Shown here: positions 8,539-16,438 of the stretch, one piece after another | Numbering within the stretch: the first letter of the stretch is position 1 | Layout of the letters: the number at the start of each line of letters is the position of its first letter | Origin: an uncultured Lachnospiraceae bacterium | Lineage (GTDB): Bacteria; Bacillota; Clostridia; Lachnospirales; Lachnospiraceae | Reading direction: 5' to 3' | Assembly (NCBI GenBank): GCA_910583895.1 | Contig: CAJTYJ010000046.1 | Location: forward strand, 1 to 27,280 | DNA length: 27,280 bases | Translations under genes and position numbers: made by a program | Notes under the pieces: generated by a model | Databases searched by the model: none | What the model was told of the DNA's origin: nothing | The model's input: only the letters and a program-made list of their open reading frames with translations

Positions 8539-9306
8539 GTGAAAAGCAGAGAATTTGCCAGAGTGGCAGAACAAAAAGAGATTGCTCCGGGGATCTACAG
8601 ACTGTGGCTTGAGACAGAAAAGATCGCCGGCGAGGCAAAACCAGGACAGTTTTTGTCCTTGTACAGTAAAGATGACAGCCGGATGCTTCCAAGGCCCATC
8701 AGCATCTGTGAGACTGACCGGGAAAAAGGCAGGCTTGCGGTTGTATACCGGGTGGCCGGACAGGGAACCAGAGAGTTTTCCCGCTTGCAGGCCGGGGATA
8801 CTTTGGAGATTCTGGGGCCTCTGGGCAATGGATTTCCGATAAAGAAAAAGAAAGCCTTTCTGATCGGCGGCGGAATCGGGATTCCGCCCATGGTAGAGCT
8901 GGCCAAAGAGCTGCATGGAAAAGCAGAGGTACAGATCATCGCCGGATACCGGGATGCGCTTTTTCTTACAGAAGAGCTGGAAAAAAGAGGGACACTCTAC
9001 ATCGCCACAGAGGATGGAAGTGCAGGGACCAAAGGGACCGTTATGGATGCCATAAGGGAGCACAGCCTGACGGCGGAACTGATCTATGCCTGCGGACCCA
9101 GGCCCATGCTGAAAGCAGTGCAGACTTATGCAAAAGAGCATGGGGTGGAGTGTTATCTTTCCATGGAAGAGCGCATGGCCTGCGGCATCGGCGCCTGCCT
9201 TGCCTGTGTCTGTCAGTCGACGGAAGTGGACGGGCATACCCATGTGAAAAATAAAAGGGTGTGCAAGGATGGTCCGGTATTCCTAAGTACGGAGGTGGAA
9301 CTGTGA
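8539..9306 (+). CDS. pyrK: Dihydroorotate dehydrogenase B, electron transfer subunit
   Basis: This 255-aa flavin and iron-sulfur subunit passes electrons from the class 1B dihydroorotate dehydrogenase to NAD+. The FAD domain shows RPIS at 52-55. The pyridine nucleotide domain has LIGGGIGIPPM at about 108-118 and ACGPRPM at 184-190. The [2Fe-2S] ligands are Cys215, Cys220, Cys223 and Cys242. I chose GTG 8539 because AAAGGAG is 4 nt upstream and the length equals B. subtilis PyrK. ATG 8509 is in frame and would add 10 basic residues, but has only a poor ribosome site. The stop overlaps the pyrD start (GTGA), so the two subunits are translationally coupled. Confidence 0.93.
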   Translation: MKSREFARVAEQKEIAPGIYRLWLETEKIAGEAKPGQFLSLYSKDDSRMLPRPISICETDREKGRLAVVYRVAGQGTREFSRLQAGDTLEILGPLGNGFPIKKKKAFLIGGGIGIPPMVELAKELHGKAEVQIIAGYRDALFLTEELEKRGTLYIATEDGSAGTKGTVMDAIREHSLTAELIYACGPRPMLKAVQTYAKEHGVECYLSMEERMACGIGACLACVCQSTEVDGHTHVKNKRVCKDGPVFLSTEVEL

Positions 9307-10229
9307 GCAATACAAAAGTAACTCTGGCCGGAGTAGAGCTGAAGAATCCGGTGATGACCGCGTCCGGGACCTTTGGATCCGGGGCAGAATACGGCGAATT
9401 TTATGATCTTGGCGAACTGGGAGCAGTAGTGACCAAGGGTGTGGCCAACGTGCCCTGGCCCGGCAATCCGACGCCCCGGATCGCAGAGACCAGAGGCGGT
9501 ATGCTCAATGCCATCGGGCTTCAGAATCCTGGAATCGATGTATTCCTAAAGCGGGATCTTCCATTTTTGAAACAATATGATACAAAGGTTATTGTCAATG
9601 TGTGCGGGAAGACCACGGAGGATTACTGTCAGGTGGTGGAGCGCCTGTCCGGGGAAGCGGTGGATCTTCTGGAAATCAATGTGTCCTGTCCCAATGTAAA
9701 GGAAGGCGGGATTGCCTTCGGGCAGGATCCCAGGGCGTTAGAAGCGATCACCCGGGAAGTAAAAAGATATGCAAGGCAGCCGGTGATCATGAAACTGAGT
9801 CCCAATGTGACGGATATCACGGAGATGGCAAGGGCAGCGGAGGCCGGCGGGGCGGATGTTCTCTCCCTGATCAATACCATCACAGGTATGAAGATCGATA
9901 TTCACAGGCGGACGTTTGCCATCGCAAACCGGACCGGCGGTATGTCGGGACCGGCTGTAAAGCCGGTGGCGGTCCGGATGGTCTGGGAGACGGCCCAGGC
10001 CGTGAAACTTCCCATCATCGGCATGGGCGGGATCTGTACCGGGGAGGATGCAGTGGAATTTCTGCTGGCCGGTGCCACGGCGGTGTCCGTGGGAACCGCG
10101 AACTTTGCGAACCCTTATGCGGCCAGGGATGTGGCAGAAGGGATCCGCAAGTATATGGAACAGTATCAGGTGGAGAATGTACAAGAGCTGATCGGAGGGG
10201 TTAGGAAAGCAATTGAATTTGAAAGGTAA
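9303..10229 (+). CDS. pyrD: Dihydroorotate dehydrogenase B, catalytic subunit (class 1B)
   Basis: Oxidises dihydroorotate to orotate using FMN, as a complex with PyrK. In the 308-aa protein the active-site base is Cys129 in NVSCPNVK, the cysteine typical of class 1 enzymes. TKGV around Lys45, GLQNPG at 72-77, and the FMN-phosphate sites GMGGI and VSVGTANF near the C-terminus are all present. The start is GTG 9303, with GGAGGTGG 5 nt before it and a 4-nt overlap with pyrK. The in-frame ATG 9261 lies inside pyrK and encodes unrelated residues. The partnership with pyrK means NAD+ is the likely acceptor, fitting an anaerobe. Confidence 0.95.
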   Translation: MSNTKVTLAGVELKNPVMTASGTFGSGAEYGEFYDLGELGAVVTKGVANVPWPGNPTPRIAETRGGMLNAIGLQNPGIDVFLKRDLPFLKQYDTKVIVNVCGKTTEDYCQVVERLSGEAVDLLEINVSCPNVKEGGIAFGQDPRALEAITREVKRYARQPVIMKLSPNVTDITEMARAAEAGGADVLSLINTITGMKIDIHRRTFAIANRTGGMSGPAVKPVAVRMVWETAQAVKLPIIGMGGICTGEDAVEFLLAGATAVSVGTANFANPYAARDVAEGIRKYMEQYQVENVQELIGGVRKAIEFER

Positions 10230-10241
10230 ACATGGTAAAAT
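10213..10241 (+). promoter_or_regulatory. Possible internal promoter before pyrE
   Basis: TTGAAT (10213-10218), a 17-bp spacer and TAAAAT (10236-10241), preceded by TGG as an extended -10, straddle the pyrD stop codon about 35 nt upstream of pyrE. It could let pyrE and the downstream small gene be expressed apart from pyrF-K-D. Confidence 0.4.
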
Positions 10242-10273
10242 AGGGAAAATATACGGAAAGCGGGAGACAGCAG

Positions 10274-10948
10274 ATGGAACAGTATAAACAGGAATTTATA
10301 GAATTTATGATAGACTGCCAGGTTTTGAAGTTTGGAGATTTTGTGACGAAGAGCGGGAGAAAGACGCCATTTTTTGTGAATACAGGGTTTTACCGGACCG
10401 GGGCGCAGCTTCGGAAGCTGGGAGAGTACTATGCGAAAGCGATTCAAGATCATTTCGGGCTTGATTTTGACGTCTTGTTCGGGCCGGCTTATAAAGGAAT
10501 TCCGCTGACCGTGGCGACGACCATGGCCATCAGCGAGCAGTACGGAAAGGACATCCGCTATTGTTCCAACCGAAAGGAAGTAAAGGACCACGGAGATAAG
10601 GGGATCCTGCTGGGAAGTCCCATGGGAGACAAAGACCGGGTGGTGATCATTGAGGATGTAACGACAGCCGGTACTTCCATAATGGAGACGCTGCCGATCA
10701 TAAAGGCCCAGGGGGATGTACATCCGGTGGGGCTTGTGGTGTCGGTGGACCGGATGGAACGGGGACAGAAAGAGAAAAGTGCCCTTCAGGAGATTCGCGA
10801 AACGTATGGTCTTAAGACCGCGGCGATTGTGACCATGGCAGAGGTGGTGGAGCATCTTTATAATCGTCCCTATAAGGGCAGCGTGATCATGGATGATGCA
10901 TTAAAAGCGGCCATTGACGCATACTATGAACAGTATGGTGTGAGATGA
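10274..10948 (+). CDS. pyrE: Orotate phosphoribosyltransferase
   Basis: Joins orotate and PRPP to make OMP. The 224-aa protein has the type I phosphoribosyltransferase PRPP-binding motif VVIIEDVTTAGTS at 123-135, with the two adjacent acidic residues Glu127-Asp128, and the flexible catalytic loop RKEVKDHG at 100-107. FGDFVTKSGRKTPFFVN near the N-terminus binds orotate. The start ATG 10274 follows a modest GGGAG. It lies 44 nt after pyrD and 18 nt before a 51-aa membrane protein gene. pyrB, pyrI, pyrC and the carbamoyl-phosphate synthase genes are not in the window. Confidence 0.95.
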   Translation: MEQYKQEFIEFMIDCQVLKFGDFVTKSGRKTPFFVNTGFYRTGAQLRKLGEYYAKAIQDHFGLDFDVLFGPAYKGIPLTVATTMAISEQYGKDIRYCSNRKEVKDHGDKGILLGSPMGDKDRVVIIEDVTTAGTSIMETLPIIKAQGDVHPVGLVVSVDRMERGQKEKSALQEIRETYGLKTAAIVTMAEVVEHLYNRPYKGSVIMDDALKAAIDAYYEQYGVR

Positions 10949-10966
10949 GACAGGGAGGAGATCTGT

Positions 10967-11122
10967 ATGAACAATGAGAAGACCTACAAGACCATGGCGA
11001 ATGTGGGGGCCGGTGATCTGGCTCTTGGGATTGTCATTTTGGTGACAGGGATTGTGTCCGGGATTTTGATGATCATCAACGGTGCACGGTTGCTGAAAGG
11101 AAAATCGGATCTGATGTTTTGA
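10967..11122 (+). CDS. Small one-pass membrane protein (51 aa), unknown function
   Basis: A short gene with a strong ribosome site (GGGAGGAG at 10953-10960) and ATG 10967. It codes for 51 residues: a polar N-terminus (MNNEKTYKTM), one hydrophobic helix at about 18-38 rich in Gly, Ile and Val, and a basic end (ARLLKGK). It is 18 nt downstream of pyrE and precedes a probable terminator, so it is the last gene of the pyr transcript. The membrane helix and the good start argue that it is real. I do not recognise a named family, and a role in pyrimidine metabolism is only suggested by position. Confidence 0.68.
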   Translation: MNNEKTYKTMANVGAGDLALGIVILVTGIVSGILMIINGARLLKGKSDLMF

Positions 11123-11131
11123 CATAGGGGG

Positions 11132-11184
11132 CTGCTGTAAGATGAATGATCTGTAAGAGGGATGCATGTTACGGCAGTTTTTTT
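11132..11184 (+). terminator. Probable intrinsic terminator at the end of the pyr operon
   Basis: CTGCTGTAA (11132-11140) pairs with TTACGGCAG (11169-11177) in 9 bp with one G-T pair, followed by seven T residues (11178-11184). The 28-nt loop is long. A second left arm, CTGTAA (11151-11156), can pair with TTACGG instead, with a 12-nt loop. Confidence 0.5.
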
Positions 11185-11185
11185 G

Positions 11186-11207
11186 CTTTTAAACAGTAAC
11201 TTAAAAG
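11186..11207 (+). promoter_or_regulatory. Hairpin covering the ribosome site of the VanZ-like gene
   Basis: CTTTTAA (11186-11192) and TTAAAAG (11201-11207) form a perfect 7-bp stem with an 8-nt loop. The right arm includes part of the ribosome site AAAAGGAG (11203-11210) for the GTG at 11217. It could damp translation, but the stem is A/T-rich and weak. Confidence 0.35.
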
Positions 11208-11216
11208 GAGCTTTGT

Positions 11217-11678
11217 GTGAAAAAGGAGACAGAAAAGTATGTTCGGTTTGTGAGCCGCGTTTTCTTTGGTCTCTATCTTCTGCTTCTGGTGTATCTGATG
11301 TTTTTTGCAGAGGAATGGGGGCGTTCCATGCTGGAAGGAGATTATCGATACAACTTGATGCCGTTTCGGGAGATCCGGCGCTACCTTACGTATCACAGTC
11401 AGATCGGGCCGTGGCGGGTATTCTGGAATCTTGGAGGGAATGTGATCGGTTTTGTGCCCTATGGGGCGCTGCTTCCGGCGATACGAAGGAAAAAGATGAG
11501 TTTTTGGAAAGTTGCGCTGTTAAGCTTTGAACTGACTCTTTTCATAGAGATCTCCCAGCTGATCCTGAGGGTAGGAAGCTGCGATGTGGATGATATGATC
11601 CTGAACACGTTAGGCGGGTGTATCGGGTACGGCATTTACTGGATGGTATTCTGTAAAAAGAGAAAAGAGGCTTTATGA
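11217..11678 (+). CDS. VanZ-family membrane protein
   Basis: This 153-aa protein has about four hydrophobic segments (near 10-28, 65-82, 92-112 and 125-145). The VanZ-family blocks are NLMPFREI near 46-53, WNLGGNVIGFVPYGALLP in the middle, and ELTLFIEISQLILRVGSCDVDDMILNTLGG with the acidic DVDD. VanZ itself gives low-level teicoplanin resistance by an unclear mechanism; stand-alone homologues such as this are common in Firmicutes and are not by themselves resistance genes. The start is GTG 11217, with AAAAGGAG 6 nt upstream. The stop overlaps the next start as ATGA, so the two are coupled. Confidence 0.82.
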   Translation: MKKETEKYVRFVSRVFFGLYLLLLVYLMFFAEEWGRSMLEGDYRYNLMPFREIRRYLTYHSQIGPWRVFWNLGGNVIGFVPYGALLPAIRRKKMSFWKVALLSFELTLFIEISQLILRVGSCDVDDMILNTLGGCIGYGIYWMVFCKKRKEAL

Positions 11679-11983
11679 AAAGACGTTATAAATTTACCGA
11701 TAAAAATCAGTCCCGGCTGGGGATGCTCTCTTGTGCGGCCGGGACGGTATCCCTGCTTTTGACCGGCGGCGTGGTTGCAGCTGCCTATATGGAATATGGA
11801 CAGGCGGGGAAATTCATCGCTGTGCTTGGCTTCCTGGCGATTCTTTTGTCCCTGGCAGGGATGTACTATGGAATCCGGGGACTGATGGAGGAAGACACCT
11901 ATCAGCTTTTTCCTTATCTGGGCTGTGTGCAGAACGGGGTGGTACTGACTGCATATGTCATGGTTTATATATTAGGATGGTAA
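11675..11983 (+). CDS. Small membrane protein (102 aa), unknown function
   Basis: A basic N-terminus (KRRYKFTDKNQS) precedes three hydrophobic segments, at about 18-38, 46-67 and 80-101, with a short acidic turn (MEEDTYQLFPYLG) between the second and third. It may belong to a clostridial domain of unknown function, but I cannot name it reliably. The ATG lies inside the VanZ-like stop (ATGA), and its own stop lies 3 nt before the aminopeptidase start, so all three are one transcript. Context gives no clear function. Confidence 0.7.
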   Translation: MKRRYKFTDKNQSRLGMLSCAAGTVSLLLTGGVVAAAYMEYGQAGKFIAVLGFLAILLSLAGMYYGIRGLMEEDTYQLFPYLGCVQNGVVLTAYVMVYILGW

Positions 11984-11986
11984 CAG

Positions 11987-14050
11987 ATGGATGAGTTATG
12001 GATGGAGCGCTGGCAGCTTGCTAAGGCGCGAATTGAACAGATAGAAAAAGACCCGGAAGTGGCCGGGAATCTAGGGGATTATTTTCAAAAAACAGCGGGA
12101 TTTCTGCTGCTGATGCTGGAAGCAAAGGATAAGGCAGAAGCAGACCTGCTGAAAAATGCATCCCTGGAAGAACTGAGGATATGGAACGACCGGCTCTACG
12201 GGGATCTGGTGGGCGAAGCATACGAACAAAGCTATGGAAATCCGTCCTATGCGGTGGAAAAGCTGACAAAGGACTATGGACAGATCCTGTCTTTTGTCTA
12301 TGCAGAACTTCGGGGAATGATTGTCTATGCCTGTGAGGGCCGGACAGAGGAGATGCTGATCTGCATGGAGCTTTTTCTGCAGATTCACAGCGAATTTGCA
12401 GGCGGGGAACTGCCTTCCAAAGATCAGCTTGCCCAGGATGTGTACTGGTTTGTGAGTGATTACAGTGATGTGATGGTAGCAGGAAGGATTCGGGAGCAGT
12501 TAGATCCGTCTCTGTCTTTTGCCAGGGATATCATTATGGAGGCAGATCTTTCGGATCCTCGATATCTCTACTGGTTCGGGGAGTATGTGACAGAGGACCA
12601 GGTAAGGATGAGCCGGTATCTGGCAGGTCTGTCAGAAGAAGAAATTCAAAAGATTGCATCGGTCTTTACCGAAGGATACCGGATCGGTTTTCTGGTGGCT
12701 CAAAAGCCTCTGGATAGGAAAAAAACAGTCAATATCCGGTATTCCCTCGGATTTGAGCGGATCATCCGGCAGGCTGTGAAGAATTTTGCAGCCATGGGGC
12801 TGCAGAGCATTGTCTACCGGGCGGCGGTAAGCCGGGTGAACATGCGGGAGGCAAACCGGATCGGATACAGCGGTGCCTCGCCCAACCGGCAGTATGATTA
12901 TGACCACAAAGGAGACAGCGCCCTTTTTATGGACAAAGCGTTTGTGCAGCGCAAATTGGGCGTGGCAAAGGCTGCCTATGAAAAGTACCGCGGCCTTGCA
13001 AATACCCATGGTGGCCCGGCGGTGATGGAGACGTTTGGGGAGAAACCTTTTAGTCCCCGGGTAAAACCAGAAGCGCTGCAGCTGAGCGAACAGCAGCAAA
13101 AGCTCCAGGTGGATCTGAACAGCCACATGGGACAGCTGGCCAACACTTATATCCCGGGGGAGGAGCGCAGTTTTACGATCATCGCTTTTCCGGTGCCGGA
13201 GATCGGGACATCCTTTGAGGAAATTTTCCGGGAGACGGTGAAGATCAATACACTGGATTACCGGACCTGGCAGCAGATCCAGCAGTGTCTGATCGATGAG
13301 CTGGACAGAGGAGAGGCCGTGCACATTCTGGGAAAAGGAGACAATCAGACGGATCTGAAGGTGGCGCTTGCACCTCTTGGGGATCCACAAAGAGAGACCC
13401 TTTTTGAAAACTGTGTGGCTGATGTGAACATTCCGGTGGGAGAGGTGTTTACTTCTCCAAAGCTTGCGGGGACAAACGGTCTTCTTCATGTAACCGGCGT
13501 CTATCTGGATGGACTGTTTTATAAGGATCTGAAACTTTGGTTTCAGGATGGTATGATTAAAGATTACAATTGTAAGAATTATAAAGAAGCAGAGGAGAAC
13601 CGCCGGTATGTCCGGGAGAATGTACTGATGCATCACAGGACGCTTCCTCTGGGGGAGTTTGCAGTGGGGACCAACACCACCGCCTATATGACGGCAAAGC
13701 GGTACGGCATTGAGGGCAGGCTTCCGATCCTGATTGCGGAGAAAATGGGGCCTCACTTTGCAGTGGGGGACACCTGCTTTTCCTGGGAGGAAGACGTGGT
13801 GACCTGCAATCCGGACGGGAAGCGGATGATCGCCAAGGAAAATGCGTGTTCTGCGCTCCGGAAGGAAGACATAGGCAAAGCGTACTATAACTGTCATACA
13901 GACATTACCATTCCCTATGATGAGCTGGGGGAGATCACGGTGGTTCACAAGGATGAGAGCCGGACCTGTCTGATCCGGGACGGAAGGTTTGTGCTTCCGG
14001 GGACTGAGGCGCTCAATGAACCTTTCGATGGGCCGGAAGTTTCGGCTTGA
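11987..14050 (+). CDS. Long M29-type metallo-aminopeptidase (AmpS/AmpT-like) with N-terminal extension
   Basis: A predicted cytosolic aminopeptidase of 687 aa. Classic M29 enzymes are about 400 aa; here the catalytic part is roughly 390-680 and is preceded by a mainly helical, unrecognised region of more than 300 residues. The metal-ligand pattern of the family is visible: Glu486 in VGEVFTSPKLAGTNG, Glu557 in LGEFAVGTN, His590 in GPHFAVGD, and His637-x-Asp639 in CHTDITIP. The Tyr expected a few residues after the central His is not at the usual place; the sequence there is DTCFSW. The ATG at 11987 is 3 nt after the preceding stop and has a poor ribosome site, suggesting coupling; ATG 12002 is an alternative. 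The pur promoter begins within its stop codon. Substrate preference is unknown. Confidence 0.82.
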   Translation: MDELWMERWQLAKARIEQIEKDPEVAGNLGDYFQKTAGFLLLMLEAKDKAEADLLKNASLEELRIWNDRLYGDLVGEAYEQSYGNPSYAVEKLTKDYGQILSFVYAELRGMIVYACEGRTEEMLICMELFLQIHSEFAGGELPSKDQLAQDVYWFVSDYSDVMVAGRIREQLDPSLSFARDIIMEADLSDPRYLYWFGEYVTEDQVRMSRYLAGLSEEEIQKIASVFTEGYRIGFLVAQKPLDRKKTVNIRYSLGFERIIRQAVKNFAAMGLQSIVYRAAVSRVNMREANRIGYSGASPNRQYDYDHKGDSALFMDKAFVQRKLGVAKAAYEKYRGLANTHGGPAVMETFGEKPFSPRVKPEALQLSEQQQKLQVDLNSHMGQLANTYIPGEERSFTIIAFPVPEIGTSFEEIFRETVKINTLDYRTWQQIQQCLIDELDRGEAVHILGKGDNQTDLKVALAPLGDPQRETLFENCVADVNIPVGEVFTSPKLAGTNGLLHVTGVYLDGLFYKDLKLWFQDGMIKDYNCKNYKEAEENRRYVRENVLMHHRTLPLGEFAVGTNTTAYMTAKRYGIEGRLPILIAEKMGPHFAVGDTCFSWEEDVVTCNPDGKRMIAKENACSALRKEDIGKAYYNCHTDITIPYDELGEITVVHKDESRTCLIRDGRFVLPGTEALNEPFDGPEVSA

Positions 14051-14075
14051 CAAGAAGGCAGGGTGCCTGTAAGAT
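14047..14075 (+). promoter_or_regulatory. Predicted promoter of the pur operon
   Basis: A perfect TTGACA (14047-14052) overlaps the aminopeptidase stop. After a 17-bp spacer comes TAAGAT (14070-14075, 4/6). The spacer contains a small palindrome, AGGCA-GGG-TGCCT (14056-14068). A second -10-like TAAAAT with an extended TGG lies at 14089-14097 but lacks a good -35. The leader of about 85 nt shows no purine riboswitch core that I recognise. Confidence 0.55.
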
Positions 14076-14166
14076 AGCTTATAAGTTGTGGTAAAATAGA
14101 AGGATAGTATTATTAGCAGTACTTATAAAACTTTATCAAAAGCAGAAGATGCAAAGGAGGAGCAGG

Positions 14167-14685
14167 ATGGCAAAAGTAGGAATTGTCATGGGCAGCGATT
14201 CGGATCTGCCGGTTATGAGCAAGGCGGCAGATGTACTGAAAAAACTCGGGGTGGATTTTGAGATGACGATCATCTCCGCTCACAGAGAACCGGATGTATT
14301 TTTTGAATACGCCAAAAGTGCAGAGGAAAAAGGTTTCAAGGTGATTATCGCGGGAGCGGGGAAGGCAGCTCATCTTCCCGGGATGTGCGCGGCGATCTTT
14401 CCCATGCCGGTGATCGGTGTTCCCATGAAGACTTCTGATTTGGGAGGCGTGGACTCTTTGTATTCCATCGTGCAGATGCCCAGCGGGATTCCGGTGGCGA
14501 CGGTGGCCATCGGCGGCGGCGCCAATGCGGGAATTTTGGCAGCAAAGATTCTGGCTACTTCTGACCATGCGCTGCTTGAGCGGCTGAAAGCCTACTCCAA
14601 AGAGATGAAAGAGGATGTGGAGGCAAAGGCGGACAAGCTGGACAAGCTGGGGTATGAAGCTTATCAGGCACAGATGAACAAATGA
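14167..14685 (+). CDS. purE: N5-carboxyaminoimidazole ribonucleotide mutase
   Basis: A 172-aa class I PurE that moves the carboxyl group of N5-CAIR to give CAIR in purine synthesis. GSDSD at 9-13 is the nucleotide-phosphate loop, SAHR at 37-40 contains the catalytic His39, and GAGKAAHLPGM is the following substrate loop. The start ATG 14167 has AAAGGAGG about 8 nt upstream; ATG 14149 would add six unlike residues. It is first in the operon, followed 54 nt later by purM. The partner purK is not in the window. Confidence 0.95.
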   Translation: MAKVGIVMGSDSDLPVMSKAADVLKKLGVDFEMTIISAHREPDVFFEYAKSAEEKGFKVIIAGAGKAAHLPGMCAAIFPMPVIGVPMKTSDLGGVDSLYSIVQMPSGIPVATVAIGGGANAGILAAKILATSDHALLERLKAYSKEMKEDVEAKADKLDKLGYEAYQAQMNK

Positions 14686-14739
14686 ATGTAGTTATTTTTC
14701 ACACCCGGGCCATGCGGTATGAGAACAGGAGGAGAAGAT

Positions 14740-15765
14740 ATGGATTATAAACATGCAGGTGTTGATATTGAGGCCGGTTATCGGTCAGTGGAACTGATGA
14801 AAGAGCATGTAAAGGCAACCATGAGGCCGGAGGTCTTGGGGGGGCTTGGAGGGTTCTCCGGAGCATTTTCCCTGAGTGCATATAAGGATATGGAAAAGCC
14901 TACACTGGTATCCGGGACAGACGGCGTGGGGACGAAACTGAAGCTGGCGTTTCTTCTGGACCAGCATGACACGGTGGGGATTGACTGTGTGGCCATGTGT
15001 GTGAATGATATCGCCTGTGCGGGCGGGGAACCTTTGTTCTTCCTGGACTATATTGCGTGCGGCAAGAATTATCCGGAAAAGATCGCCACCATCGTAAAAG
15101 GGGTGGCAGAAGGGTGCAGGCAGGCAGGTGCGGCGCTGATCGGCGGAGAAACCGCGGAGATGCCGGGCTTTTATCCGGAGGATGAATACGATCTGGCCGG
15201 CTTTGCCGTGGGCATCGTAGACGAGAAGCATCTGATTACCGGCGCGGACATCAAGGCAGGCGATACCCTGATCGGCATTGCTTCTTCCGGTGTGCACAGC
15301 AATGGCTTTTCCCTGGTGCGCAAAGTGTTCCGTATGAAGGAAGACGTTTTGCGTACCTATTATGACAGCCTGGGCTGTACACTCGGGGAGGCTCTGATTC
15401 AGCCGACCAAGATCTATGTGAAGGCGCTTCGGACGGTCAAAGAGGCGGGCGTCGTGATCAAAGGCTGCAGTCATATTACCGGCGGCGGATTCTATGAGAA
15501 TATCCCGCGGATGCTTCCAAAAGGCGTGCGGGCTGTGGTGAGAAAAGACAGTTATCCGGTGCTTCCGATCTTCCGGATGCTTCAGGAAGAAGGCAAGATC
15601 GCGGAAGATATGATGTACAATACCTACAATATGGGTCTTGGCATGGTCCTGGCGGTGGATCCGGCAGATGCAGAAAAGACCATGGAGGCTATCAAAAAGG
15701 CGGGAGAGACGCCCTATGAGGTCGGGACTGTGGAAAGCGGAGAAAAAGGAGTTGTTTTATGTTAA
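14740..15765 (+). CDS. purM: Phosphoribosylformylglycinamidine cyclo-ligase (AIR synthetase)
   Basis: Uses ATP to close the imidazole ring, turning FGAM into AIR. The 341-aa protein shows the family's DGVGTKLK at 61-68, CVNDIACAGGEPLFFLDY, a GGETAEMPGFY block, and HITGGGFYENIPR near the C-terminal third. The start ATG 14740 follows AGGAGGAG with good spacing; ATG 14719 is rejected because the ribosome site would fall inside the gene. The stop overlaps purN by 7 nt, implying coupled translation. Confidence 0.95.
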   Translation: MDYKHAGVDIEAGYRSVELMKEHVKATMRPEVLGGLGGFSGAFSLSAYKDMEKPTLVSGTDGVGTKLKLAFLLDQHDTVGIDCVAMCVNDIACAGGEPLFFLDYIACGKNYPEKIATIVKGVAEGCRQAGAALIGGETAEMPGFYPEDEYDLAGFAVGIVDEKHLITGADIKAGDTLIGIASSGVHSNGFSLVRKVFRMKEDVLRTYYDSLGCTLGEALIQPTKIYVKALRTVKEAGVVIKGCSHITGGGFYENIPRMLPKGVRAVVRKDSYPVLPIFRMLQEEGKIAEDMMYNTYNMGLGMVLAVDPADAEKTMEAIKKAGETPYEVGTVESGEKGVVLC

Positions 15766-16400
15766 AGCTGGCAGTGCTGGTGTCCGGGGGCGGGACGAAT
15801 CTGCAGGCGATCATGGATTCCATCGCTGATGGGCGGATCAAAGGTGCACAGATTACGGCTGTCATCAGCAACAATCATCACGCCTATGCACTGAAGCGGG
15901 CAGAAAAAGCCGGGCTTTTCGCCCGGTGCATCAGCCCCAAGGACTATAAAGACCGGGAGGCTTTTCATGAGGCGCTCCTTGCGGCACTTTTGGAGTCTCA
16001 GGCGGATCTGATTGTTCTGGCCGGGTGCCTGGTGGTGATTCCAAAGGCAATCGTAAAAGTGTATGAGAACCGGATCATCAACATTCACCCTTCTCTGATT
16101 CCGGCTTTTTGCGGAAAAGATTATTATGGGCTGAAAGTGCACGAAGGTGTGCTTGCCCGGGGCGTGAAAGTGACCGGAGCCACGGTGCATTTTGTAGACT
16201 CCGGTACAGACACCGGTCCAATTCTTCTGCAGAAAGCGGTGGAAGTGCGGGCGGATGATACCCCGAAAAGTCTGCAGCAGAGGGTGATGGAGGAAGCGGA
16301 GTGGCTGCTCCTGCCAAAAGCCATTGATCTGATTGCCAGCGGGGCGGTCACAGTAACAGACGGAAAAGTCGTTATCACACAGCCGGCGTGCGTGGGGTAA
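15759..16400 (+). CDS. purN: Phosphoribosylglycinamide formyltransferase
   Basis: Transfers a formyl group from 10-formyl-tetrahydrofolate to GAR. The 213-aa enzyme begins with LVSGGGTNLQAI (8-18), the GAR phosphate loop. The catalytic triad is Asn108 and His110 in INIHPSLIPAF, and Asp151 in TDTGPI. The segment between the two carries CGKDYYGLKVHEGVL, a form common in clostridial PurN. AAAGGAG precedes ATG 15759, which lies inside the last codons of purM. purD follows after 38 nt. Confidence 0.95.
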   Translation: MLKLAVLVSGGGTNLQAIMDSIADGRIKGAQITAVISNNHHAYALKRAEKAGLFARCISPKDYKDREAFHEALLAALLESQADLIVLAGCLVVIPKAIVKVYENRIINIHPSLIPAFCGKDYYGLKVHEGVLARGVKVTGATVHFVDSGTDTGPILLQKAVEVRADDTPKSLQQRVMEEAEWLLLPKAIDLIASGAVTVTDGKVVITQPACVG

Positions 16401-16438
16401 CGAAGAGCGATCCATACGAGAGCGGAGGAATTACACAT

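Noticed and set aside
9602..10204. Plus-strand 200-codon frame inside pyrD
   Set aside because: It is an out-of-frame shadow of pyrD, Gly/Arg-rich from GGN/CGN reading, without a ribosome site.
11217..11678. Calling the VanZ-like gene a glycopeptide resistance determinant
   Set aside because: No vanA/B/H/X or vanR/S neighbours; VanZ-domain proteins are widespread without a resistance role.
12632..14053. Long minus-strand open frame (473 codons) opposite the aminopeptidase gene
   Set aside because: It is antisense to a gene with clear M29 motifs, its translation has no domain-like pattern, and it lacks a ribosome site. The same applies to the minus-strand frames at 3747-4562, 8374-9243, 10166-10855 and 16124-17179.
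14076..14166. Purine riboswitch before purE
   Set aside because: The leader is short and I could not find the paired arms or the conserved loop sequences.
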